DNA from: DASZKW01 sp035552775
Lineage (GTDB): Bacteria > Actinomycetota > Acidimicrobiia > Acidimicrobiales > Palsa-688
Direction of reading: 5' to 3'
NCBI GenBank assembly: GCA_035552775.1
Contig: DASZKW010000014.1
Coordinates: forward strand, 1 to 7,176
Length of the DNA: 7,176 nt
Part shown: positions 1 to 4,858 of the stretch, piece after piece
Position numbering within the stretch: the first letter of the stretch is position 1
Layout of the letters: every line of letters begins with the position of its first letter
Notes under the pieces: model-generated
The model's database searches: none
Told to the model about the DNA's origin: nothing
What the model saw: the letters and a program-made list of their open reading frames with translations, nothing else
Position numbers and translations under genes: made by a program

Positions 1-1000
1 AGCGCTCCAAGTCGTCCCACGCCACGTCGAACGAGCCGCAGCGGACCCTGGCGTCGCTGTAGTAGGTGGCCGGCATGTTCAAGAAACGGACCCCGCGCCG
101 GGCGAGGGCGGTCACCGATGTAACGATGTCGGGGGTGGCCAGAGCGATGTGCTGCACGCCGGGACCCCTGTAGGCCTCGATGTACTCGGTGATCTGACTC
201 TTGCGCAGGCCGGGCGCCGGTTCGTTGATGGGCATCTTGATATCGGCGCCGTTCCACATCACCGTGGACCGCAGGGCGGAGTACTCGGTGGAGATGGCTT
301 CGGCGTCGAAATGCTTCATCTGGGAGAAGCCCAGGTCCTCGTAGAAGGCGACCCACTCGTCGAGGCGCCCCTCCTCGACGTTGCCGACCACGTGGTCGAT
401 CGAGGCCAAGCCGACCGCGGGGCCGACGGGGGGAGGCGGGATCCGCTCGGCGGTGAAGCCCGGACCCCACGGGCCGCTCCATCCGGAGCGGTCGACGAAG
501 AGGTGGCGGGTCTCGCCGTAGGTGGAGATTGCGGCGGTCGTCACCGACCCGGCGTCGCCATTGACGCTGGTGGGCTCGGTTACGACCGCCGCTCCCCGCC
601 TCGCCGCCGCCTCCAGGGCGGCAGCCGGGTCAGCCACTTGCCACGCCAGGTGGCGTACCCCGTCGCCGTGACGGGCGACGTGGCGGCTGACATCGGAATC
701 CGGGTCCAACCCGGCGGTGACCACGAAGCGGACCCCGCCCACAGCGTCCGCTCGGGCAGGGCCGCTCGGGCCGGTGTCTCCCGCTCGGGCAGGGCCGCTC
801 GGGCCCTGGACGAGCAGGTACGACACCCTGTCGGCCACGCCCGTCTCGGGACCGGCGTAGGCGGCCACCCGGAACCCGAACCCGGAGGTGAGCCACGCGG
901 TGACGGCGCGGGCGTTGCCCACCCACCATTCGAGGTGGTCCCAGCCACTCACCTGGTCGGCGACCGTGGTGCCCGTGGTCATCACCGCGGTATCAGCCAT
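1..1000 (-). CDS. hpd: 4-hydroxyphenylpyruvate dioxygenase, 3' end cut by window edge
   Basis: This Fe(II) enzyme converts 4-hydroxyphenylpyruvate to homogentisate in cytosolic tyrosine catabolism. The minus strand is open from ATG at 1000 to base 1 without a stop, giving 333 residues. The N-terminal vicinal-oxygen-chelate domain covers about residues 18-170 and the catalytic domain starts near 198. Two expected iron-ligand histidines are visible: H203 in SIDHVVGN and H284 in GVQHIALAT. They are 81 residues apart, close to the spacing in characterised bacterial enzymes. The substrate-pocket stretch MPINEP (256-261) and KSQITEYIEAY (267-277) are also typical. The third ligand, a C-terminal Glu, lies beyond the edge. 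The start is preceded by a weak AGGTG seven bases away. An 11-residue near-duplication at residues 66-84 is odd. Hydroxymandelate synthase is a homologous alternative, but the phenylalanine hydroxylase nearby favours Hpd. Confidence 0.93.
   Translation of the reverse strand, partial: MADTAVMTTGTTVADQVSGWDHLEWWVGNARAVTAWLTSGFGFRVAAYAGPETGVADRVSYLLVQGPSGPARAGDTGPSGPARADAVGGVRFVVTAGLDPDSDVSRHVARHGDGVRHLAWQVADPAAALEAAARRGAAVVTEPTSVNGDAGSVTTAAISTYGETRHLFVDRSGWSGPWGPGFTAERIPPPPVGPAVGLASIDHVVGNVEEGRLDEWVAFYEDLGFSQMKHFDAEAISTEYSALRSTVMWNGADIKMPINEPAPGLRKSQITEYIEAYRGPGVQHIALATPDIVTSVTALARRGVRFLNMPATYYSDARVRCGSFDVAWDDLER
748..805. repeat. 25-bp direct repeat inside hpd
   Basis: Two identical 25-bp copies lie at 748-772 and 781-805, offset by 33 bases (exactly 11 codons). 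On the coding strand both encode GPSGPARA (residues 66-73 and 77-84) with GDT between. The duplication is in frame and falls in the N-terminal, non-catalytic domain. It looks like a recent tandem duplication that lengthened a surface loop (inference). Confidence 0.9.
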
Positions 1001-1051
1001 GTAACGACACCTACACCGCCTGGCCACGAAGTGCAACACCCTGGGTGAACA

Positions 1052-1068
1052 TTGGGCAATCTGCTCAA
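1052..1068. promoter_or_regulatory. candidate operator dyad upstream of hpd
   Basis: The sequence TTGGGCA-ATC-TGCTCAA is an inverted repeat matching at 6 of 7 positions per arm around a 3-bp centre. It lies 52 bases upstream of the hpd start in the hpd/lrp divergent region. Its core GCAATCTGCTCA recurs exactly at 1160-1171. Recurrence of one dyad beside a divergent Lrp/AsnC gene suggests a binding site for that regulator. The assignment is inference from position and symmetry. Confidence 0.5.
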
Positions 1069-1155
1069 CTCTAGGAGGATTTGCTGCCTAAAATCGCTTA
1101 AACCTAGCCCATGGCTTCCGCGTCGAGATCCCCCTTGGCGGCCATGCCTGCCTGA

Positions 1156-1191
1156 TCGAGCAATCTGCTCAGTAGCTTGCAGTTAGACTGC
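1156..1191. promoter_or_regulatory. pair of candidate operator dyads upstream of first Lrp gene
   Basis: Two inverted repeats lie side by side. GAGCA-ATC-TGCTC (1158-1170) is perfect and repeats the core found at 1056-1067. GCAGT-TAG-ACTGC (1179-1191) is a perfect 5-3-5 dyad of different sequence. Their centres (1164 and 1185) are 21 bp apart, about two helical turns. The centre of the 1052-1068 dyad is 104 bp away, about ten turns. Same-face spacing fits Lrp-type octamers that wrap DNA. No convincing -35/-10 pair was seen here. Confidence 0.5.
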
Positions 1192-1222
1192 GCATATAGC
1201 TGGTGACTATGCCCTGGACGCG

Positions 1223-1666
1223 GTGGACCGACGGTTGATGGCCTCCCTGGCCGCCAACCCCCGGGCCGGGCTGTTGAGCGTGGCGCGCGATGTGGGCGTC
1301 GCCCGCAACACCGCCCAAGCCCGGCTCGACCGCCTCCTCGCCGGCGGCGTGATCACCGGCTTTGGTCCCGACGTCGATCTGCGCCGGATGGGCTGGAAGG
1401 TGGCTGCCTTCGTGTCCCTGGAGATCGCCCAGGGCCGGGCGCCGGGCGTGTTCGACCACCTCGACTCCGTCCCCGAGGTGGTCGAGGCCTACATGACGAC
1501 CGGACCGTCAGATCTGCTGTGCCGCATCGTCGCCCGTGACAACGACCACCTCGGTCACCTGATCACCGAGATCCTGGAGGTGCCGGGCATCACCCGCACC
1601 ACCACCTCCCTGGTCCTCGCCACGCGCATCGCCCACCGCGTCCTGCCCCTAATCACCAGCACGTGA
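1223..1666 (+). CDS. Lrp/AsnC-family transcriptional regulator
   Basis: A 147-residue DNA-binding regulator of the feast/famine family. The N-terminal winged helix-turn-helix spans about residues 1-45, with the recognition-helix region VGVARNTAQARLDRLLAGGVI near 24-44. A RAM ligand-binding domain follows (about 56-140), with the effector-loop-like stretch TTGPSDLLCRIVARD at 92-106. The gene is divergent from hpd, so it probably controls hpd and itself, likely sensing an aromatic amino acid or keto acid (inference). GTG at 1223 is the first in-frame standard start after a TAG at 1184. It has no visible Shine-Dalgarno. The usual family prefix (ALDAVD) is encoded partly upstream of this start, so the start is doubtful; ATG 1238 is an alternative but would cut the first helix. 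The 3' end overlaps the convergent second Lrp gene by 18 bases. Confidence 0.9.
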   Translation: MDRRLMASLAANPRAGLLSVARDVGVARNTAQARLDRLLAGGVITGFGPDVDLRRMGWKVAAFVSLEIAQGRAPGVFDHLDSVPEVVEAYMTTGPSDLLCRIVARDNDHLGHLITEILEVPGITRTTTSLVLATRIAHRVLPLITST

Positions 1667-2275
1667 AGGCCGCGCCGCCGGCCTCACCCTGCGCCGGCCG
1701 GGGTCGGCTGTGGCCGGTGGACTCCCGAGCCCGGCTGCCGCTGGTGGTCTCCCGGTCCCGCCGCGCTCGGCTGCGGCCGGTGGCCCCGCGCCCCTCCCGT
1801 GGTCGGCTGGAGGCCTCCCGGTCGGGCCCGGCTCGACCCACTCGTCGTCGAGGAGCAGCACCGTCTCGCTGGCCCGCACCCCTGGTATGGACTGGAGTCG
1901 TTCGAGTACCACGTCGCGCAGGGTGCCCACATCGGGGGTGCGCACCAGCATGACGAAGTCGAACTCGCCCGCGGTAACCGCCACCCACTCCGCGCCGGGC
2001 AGAGCCCGCAGCTCGGGGCGCACTTCACTCCACGCGCGCTGCTCGACGTTGATGAGCAGCAGGGCGGAGATACCCAGCCCCATGGCCCGGGGGTCTACCC
2101 TGACGGTGAAGCCCTCGATGACCCCGCGCTCGCGCAGGCGTCCGAGGCGCTGGTAGGCGGTTGCCCGGCCCACGCCGGCACGCTGGGCGAGTTCGTTGAC
2201 CGAGCAGCGGCCGTCCGCGCCCAGCAGTTCGATCAGGTGACGGTCGATGGCATCGAGGGCGTGCGCATCGTCCAC
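1649..2275 (-). CDS. Lrp/AsnC-family regulator with Pro/Gly/Ala-rich C-terminal tail
   Basis: A 208-residue regulator. The winged helix-turn-helix covers about residues 5-56 (ALDAIDRHLIELL, then VNELAQRAGVGRATAYQRLGRL), and the RAM domain covers about 65-146, with the ligand loop TAGEFDFVMLVRT at 101-113. The family normally ends near 145-165 residues. Here about 60 extra residues (149-208) are rich in Pro, Gly, Ala and Arg, with repeated GRPPA-like blocks, and are predicted to be disordered. The start is GTG 2275, preceded by GGAAAGGGG six bases away, a good ribosome site. A perfect TATAAT lies further upstream. The gene is divergent from the phenylalanine hydroxylase gene and probably controls it and itself, in the way known for Lrp-type regulators. 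The tail-coding DNA converges on and overlaps the first Lrp gene. The tail could be a read-through relic. Confidence 0.92.
   Translation of the reverse strand: MDDAHALDAIDRHLIELLGADGRCSVNELAQRAGVGRATAYQRLGRLRERGVIEGFTVRVDPRAMGLGISALLLINVEQRAWSEVRPELRALPGAEWVAVTAGEFDFVMLVRTPDVGTLRDVVLERLQSIPGVRASETVLLLDDEWVEPGPTGRPPADHGRGAGPPAAAERGGTGRPPAAAGLGSPPATADPGRRRVRPAARPSRAGD
1668..1830. repeat. degenerate GC-rich repeat encoding the Lrp tail
   Basis: The DNA encoding the extra tail of the minus-strand Lrp protein has loosely repeated blocks of about 33 bp. On the plus strand, TCGGCTG(T/C)GGCCGGTGG appears at about 1706-1722 and 1769-1785, with diverged relatives between and after. The corresponding peptides are GRPPAD, GPPAAA, GRPPAAA and SPPATA. 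This looks like an expanded and partly decayed minisatellite that stayed in frame. Confidence 0.45.
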
Positions 2276-2326
2276 GGTAGGCCCCTTTCCCCACCGCCTT
2301 TCCAGACGGATCGTCGTCAGTGGAGG

Positions 2327-2346
2327 AGATTATAGATGAATAGTCT
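2327..2346. promoter_or_regulatory. AT-rich palindrome, candidate Lrp operator
   Basis: AGATTATAGATGAATAGTCT is an imperfect 20-bp palindrome (AGAnTATnnATnnATAnTCT, 14 of 20 positions symmetric) between the divergent Lrp and phenylalanine hydroxylase genes. The minus strand of 2333-2347 matches the E. coli Lrp consensus YAGHAWATTWTDCTR at 12 of 15 positions by hand count. GATTAT recurs at 2371-2376, 43 bp (about four turns) from its copy at 2328-2333. The position and its overlap with the TATAAT box suggest control of both genes. Confidence 0.5.
2329..2334 (-). promoter_or_regulatory. -10 element of the second Lrp gene
   Basis: The minus strand reads TATAAT exactly, a perfect vegetative -10 hexamer in an otherwise very GC-rich window. 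Transcription would begin near 2322, leaving a leader of about 47 bases before the GTG at 2275. No good -35 hexamer was found at 16-18 bp, so it may depend on an activator or a minimal promoter. It lies inside the 2327-2346 palindrome, which would allow autoregulation. Confidence 0.5.
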
Positions 2347-2391
2347 GGATCTCGTTTGATCCCCTGGACGGATTATCTCCGAAGGACGACG

Positions 2392-3204
2392 ATGGTGGAC
2401 ATGGATCGGTACCGTAGCCGCCGTGACGAGCTGGCCGGACTGGCCCACGCGTGGTCGCCGGGTGATCCCATCCCCGAGCCCGCCTACACCGACGAGGAGC
2501 ACGAGGTCTGGCGGGTGGTGTCCGCCGCCCTGGCGCCGCGCCACGCCGCCCGGGCCGCACGGGAGGTCGTCGAGGCCGGCGCCGCCCTCGGCCTGCCCAC
2601 CGACCACGTCCCCCAGCTCGGCGAGGTCGGCGAGGCGCTCGCTCCCCTCAGCGGCTTCCGTTACCTGCCCGTCGCCGGCCTGGCGCCGCTGCGGGAGTTC
2701 TACGGCAGCTTCGCCGGCGGGGTGTTCTGGTCGACGCAGTACCTGCGCCATCCTGCGGCCCCCCTATACACCCCCGAGCCCGACCTGGTCCACGAGGTGA
2801 TCGGGCACGCCACCCAGCTGGCCCATCCCGGCGTGGCCGACCTCTACCGCCGGGTGGGAGCCGCCACCGCCCGCACGTCCGGCGACGCCGCCCTGCGCTT
2901 CTTGTCGAGGGTGTTCTGGTTCAGCATCGAGTTCGGGGTGGTCGTGGAGGGAGGCCGTCCCAAGGCGTTCGGCGCCGGGCTGCTCAGCTCGGTGGGCGAG
3001 CTCGACGCCTTCACCGGCGCCGACATCCGCCCCGCCGACCTGGTGGAGATGGGCACGGCGGTCTACGACATCAGCCGGTTCCAGCCCGTCCTTTACTCGT
3101 TCGCTTCGGTGGGTGAGCTGTGCGAGGTGATCGGAGAGTTCGTCGACGGCTACGACGACGACGCCCACTCCCGGCTGGCGGGGGATCTGGCGGCCGCTCA
3201 GTGA
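2392..3204 (+). CDS. phhA: phenylalanine 4-hydroxylase (pterin-dependent aromatic amino acid hydroxylase)
   Basis: This cytosolic monooxygenase uses Fe(II), O2 and a reduced pterin to convert phenylalanine to tyrosine. The 270-residue protein is a single catalytic domain of the bacterial size, without the animal regulatory domain. The signature EPDLVHEVIGHATQLAHP covers residues 129-146. The iron triad is visible: H134, H139 and E180 (WFSIEFGVV). The 5- and 41-residue spacings match the Chromobacterium enzyme. GAGLLSSVGEL (194-204) is another conserved block. ATG 2392 is chosen because GAAGGA lies five bases upstream. GTG 2395 and ATG 2401 are close alternatives, and the in-frame TTG 2356 lies before the ribosome site. 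With hpd nearby it forms the entry to phenylalanine catabolism through tyrosine. The usual partners, pterin carbinolamine dehydratase and an aromatic aminotransferase, are not in the window. Tryptophan hydroxylase is a less likely reading. Confidence 0.95.
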   Translation: MVDMDRYRSRRDELAGLAHAWSPGDPIPEPAYTDEEHEVWRVVSAALAPRHAARAAREVVEAGAALGLPTDHVPQLGEVGEALAPLSGFRYLPVAGLAPLREFYGSFAGGVFWSTQYLRHPAAPLYTPEPDLVHEVIGHATQLAHPGVADLYRRVGAATARTSGDAALRFLSRVFWFSIEFGVVVEGGRPKAFGAGLLSSVGELDAFTGADIRPADLVEMGTAVYDISRFQPVLYSFASVGELCEVIGEFVDGYDDDAHSRLAGDLAAAQ

Positions 3205-3214
3205 ACTAGGTCCC

Positions 3215-3243
3215 TTCCCATCCGAGGCTGAGCGACGTATACT
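3215..3243 (+). promoter_or_regulatory. promoter of the toxin-antitoxin operon
   Basis: A -35-like TTCCCA (3215-3220) is separated by 17 bp from the -10 hexamer TATACT (3238-3243), a one-mismatch match to TATAAT. It lies in the 77-base gap between phhA and the antitoxin gene. The short inverted repeat CGTA-N9-TACG (3236-3252) overlaps the -10 and could be the antitoxin operator, as in Phd/YefM autoregulation (inference). A ribosome site, AGGAAGTGAGGG (3266-3277), precedes the ATG at 3282. Confidence 0.55.
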
Positions 3244-3281
3244 CGGCGTACGGCGCTTGTGCGTCAGGAAGTGAGGGCATC

Positions 3282-3548
3282 ATGGCAACCGTCAGCATCC
3301 GCCAACTCCAAACGAACGCGGCCGCGGTGATCGACAAGGTCATCGACTCTGGCGCCGCGATCATTACCCGCAACGGTGAGCCCGTGGCCATCTTGAGCCA
3401 GTTCCCTGTCGAGGCGCTCGACGACCTCGTCGCCCGGACGAGTCCAGACATCGTCACCATCATGGATGCCTTCGAGACCGAGCTTGCCGCTGGCTCGATG
3501 CACACCGTCAGCCAGGAGCAGATCAAGACCGACCTCGAGCTTGGGTGA
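3282..3548 (+). CDS. Phd/YefM-family antitoxin
   Basis: An 88-residue protein with the compact N-terminal Phd/YefM DNA-binding fold at about residues 3-45. ATVSIRQLQTNAAAVIDKV is the typical strand plus helix, and AAIITRNGEPVAILSQFP is the typical hairpin. The C-terminal part (46-88) is acidic and helix-prone, as expected for the segment that wraps and neutralises the toxin. It starts at ATG 3282 with GAGGG four bases upstream and AGGAA eleven bases upstream. The next small gene begins within ten bases of its stop, the standard antitoxin-first layout. In this family the antitoxin binds its own promoter, and a TATACT promoter with a small dyad lies upstream. The family call is firm; the toxin partner is less certain. 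Confidence 0.88.
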   Translation: MATVSIRQLQTNAAAVIDKVIDSGAAIITRNGEPVAILSQFPVEALDDLVARTSPDIVTIMDAFETELAAGSMHTVSQEQIKTDLELG

Positions 3549-3555
3549 CGCCACG

Positions 3556-3789
3556 GTGGTGATTTCCTGGCTACGTGGAGCCCAGGAGAAGGCGGCCAAG
3601 CGGCGTGCGCCCCTCGGCGCGGTGGTGGCCGCCCTCGACGTGCTGGCCGCCGGCAGCGCCACGGGCCTGGACATCGAGGCGGTGGGCAGGGCCGGTTGGT
3701 GGCGTCTCAACGTGTCGGGATGGGTGGTGCTGCTTCACCGCGTGGCCGGCGGCTGGATCGTCGTCGACATCGTCAAGGCGAAAACTTGA
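3556..3789 (+). CDS. RelE/ParE-like toxin candidate
   Basis: A small basic protein of 77 residues directly after the antitoxin. The layout resembles RelE/ParE toxins: an N-terminal strand (VVISWL), a helical part with KAAKRRAPLGAVVAALDVLAAG, then C-terminal strands WWRLNVSGWVVLLHRVAGGWIVVDIVKAKT, comparable to the YRLRVG-(D/N)-(Y/W)-RV-x-Y-x-V core. In the family these proteins are ribosome-dependent mRNA endonucleases or gyrase poisons. GTG 3556 is chosen because GGTGA (3544-3548) lies seven bases upstream. TTG 3541 is an alternative that gives 82 residues and an 8-base overlap with the antitoxin. The usual catalytic Arg/Lys/Tyr pattern cannot be placed with confidence, so the toxin could be diverged or weak. 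The call rests on context plus strand pattern. Confidence 0.65.
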   Translation: MVISWLRGAQEKAAKRRAPLGAVVAALDVLAAGSATGLDIEAVGRAGWWRLNVSGWVVLLHRVAGGWIVVDIVKAKT

Positions 3790-4217
3790 GCGGGACCCAA
3801 GGTGGCGCACCAGGAGAGCCGACGACCAGCGAGCTCACGGAGGCGGCCCGCCAGCTCGAGGTGAGCGGGCTGGCGGCGACCCGTGACACCTCGCGCCAGG
3901 TCCTCACCGTGGGCGCCGCCATCCTCGCCGTGGCGGCGGGAGCAGCCAGGGCCGTTTCTGCATCGACGACCTCGTTCGAGCGCGATGCCCTTGGCGTGGC
4001 CGCCGTGGCCTTGGGCGCATCGGTGGCGGCGGGCGCGACAACCTTGTTCTTCTTGACGTGGGAGACGACCAGGCGGATACCGGTGGCCAGCGGCGACCGG
4101 GCCGGGGCACGGGCGACCAGCGTTCGCGTTGCTCTCGGTGTCCAACTCGGGTCCTTCGCTCTGGCCGTGGTGTTGGCGACGATGGCGGTCGTCGCTTCTC
4201 TCGGGCATCCTCGATAG
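3786..4217 (+). CDS. small three-helix membrane protein coupled to the toxin gene
   Basis: I do not recognise this family. The likely start is TTG 3786, which overlaps the toxin stop as TTGA and has AAGG about eight bases upstream. That gives 143 residues. A polar N-terminus (1-36, with helix-prone SELTEAARQLEVSGLAATRD) is followed by three hydrophobic segments at about 38-58, 68-91 and 114-139. The last two are separated by a charged loop rich in Arg (ETTRRIPVASGDRAGARATSVR). No catalytic motif was seen. The four-base overlap implies translational coupling, so it is made with the toxin-antitoxin pair. It might be a membrane accessory factor or simply a hitch-hiking gene. Codon use is GC-rich at third positions, supporting real coding. 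Longer upstream in-frame starts such as 3696 would overlap the toxin heavily and are less likely. Confidence 0.65.
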   Translation: MSGTQGGAPGEPTTSELTEAARQLEVSGLAATRDTSRQVLTVGAAILAVAAGAARAVSASTTSFERDALGVAAVALGASVAAGATTLFFLTWETTRRIPVASGDRAGARATSVRVALGVQLGSFALAVVLATMAVVASLGHPR

Positions 4218-4223
4218 CCCATC

Positions 4224-4257
4224 GGGGTCTCTGTCGGTTGGGGGTCTCTGTCGGTTG
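4224..4257. repeat. perfect 17-bp tandem duplication
   Basis: GGGGTCTCTGTCGGTTG occurs twice back to back (4224-4240 and 4241-4257) in the 72-base gap between the convergent membrane-protein and HxlR genes. The copies are identical, which points to recent slippage or a conserved function. No hairpin terminator was recognisable in this gap. Confidence 0.9.
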
Positions 4258-4289
4258 GGATCCCTGATCGCCCCGGGAGGCAAGTCGGC

Positions 4290-4811
4290 CTAGATGAACA
4301 CGGGCGGATCCTCGCCACCGTGCCCGGCGCCGGCAGCGCCGCCGTCGACGACCTCGTCGCACGTGGGGCACCACCAACGGGCGTCGAGGGGAGTGCCGCA
4401 GTCGCCGTGCTCGGGGGTGGTCGCGCCGCCGCTCGCCGGGTCCGCGCCCCAGCGGGCCAGGAGCCGGAGGGCGCCAGCCAGTTCGTGGCCGGCGCCGGTC
4501 AGCTCGTAGGTGTAGCGGGGTGGACGGCCCGAGTAGGGCCGGGCGATCAGCACCCGGGCCGCCTCGAGGTGGCGAAGGCGCTGGGCGAGCACGTTGGTGG
4601 CGATGCCGGGTACAGCGCGGTGCAACTCGCCGAAGCGCAAGGGACCGCCGAGCAGGGCGTCGACCACGAGTAGCGACCATCTGTCACCCACCCGGCCCAA
4701 TGCCGCCTCGAGAGCGCTCGAGCGGGCCGGTTGGATGGCTCCGGCCACCCCCCGTTTGCCGGCCGCCCGTTCGCCTTTCACCGGAACATCTTGCCCGCTG
4801 GTTGACAGCAT
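4290..4811 (-). CDS. HxlR-family transcriptional regulator with Cys-rich tail
   Basis: A winged-helix regulator of the HxlR/MarR-like group. From ATG 4811 it has 173 residues. The DNA-binding domain covers about residues 30-122: ALGRVGDRWSLLVVDALLGGPLRFGEL, then VPGIATNVLAQRLRHLEAARV (recognition helix) and the wing RPYSGRPPRYTYELT. The tail contains H135, C138, C148 and C151 (HGDC...CPTC), a zinc-ribbon-like arrangement. The start is uncertain: GTG 4784 and GTG 4748 are in frame and none has a clear ribosome site. A longer form from 4904 would run into the protease gene and is unlikely. The gene is divergent from the HtrA-like protease with a 47-bp gap, so it probably controls the protease and itself. 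HxlR proteins often sense electrophiles or redox stress through a Cys near the first helix. That N-terminal Cys is absent here, so the tail cysteines may serve instead (inference). Confidence 0.88.
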   Translation of the reverse strand: MLSTSGQDVPVKGERAAGKRGVAGAIQPARSSALEAALGRVGDRWSLLVVDALLGGPLRFGELHRAVPGIATNVLAQRLRHLEAARVLIARPYSGRPPRYTYELTGAGHELAGALRLLARWGADPASGGATTPEHGDCGTPLDARWWCPTCDEVVDGGAAGAGHGGEDPPVFI

Positions 4812-4822
4812 TCGTGTATATA

Positions 4823-4838
4823 GTAACTTGCAACTAAC
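4823..4838. promoter_or_regulatory. TTGCAA-centred palindrome, candidate HxlR operator
   Basis: GTAACTTGCAACTAAC matches its reverse complement at 12 of 16 positions (GTnAnTTGCAAnTnAC). It sits in the 47-bp gap between the divergent HxlR and protease genes, in a short AT-rich island. HxlR dimers are known to bind such short dyads near their own genes. A TTGACA (4802-4807) lies on the protease strand, with TAACTT (4824-4829) 16 bp on as a poor -10, so a bound regulator would block that promoter. Confidence 0.55.
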
Positions 4839-4858
4839 AAGAGACTTGGAGGTCGGAT

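Noticed and set aside
149..1048. Long plus-strand open frame (299 residues) across the hpd region
   Set aside because: It is antisense to hpd, whose minus-strand product has clear dioxygenase motifs. The plus-strand product is low-complexity Gly/Arg/His-rich with no recognisable domain.
1073..1125. Perfect AGGAGG at 1073-1078, possibly serving a leader peptide
   Set aside because: The only nearby starts are TTG 1081 (6 codons, two bases from the site) and ATG 1111 (14 codons, 32 bases away). Neither has sensible spacing or a control-type sequence.
1663..2335. Several plus-strand open frames opposite the second Lrp gene
   Set aside because: They are shadows of a GC-rich coding strand; only the minus-strand product has a recognisable fold and a ribosome site.
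3735..4680. Overlapping minus-strand open frames of 180-258 residues
   Set aside because: They are Arg/Pro/Ala-rich with no domain and lie antisense to the toxin, membrane-protein and HxlR region genes, which have better support.
4802..4829. TTGACA plus TAACTT as a firm protease promoter
   Set aside because: The -35 is perfect, but the -10 at 16 bp matches only 3 of 6 positions. The better TATAGT (4819-4824) is only 11 bp away, too close. Mentioned only as context.
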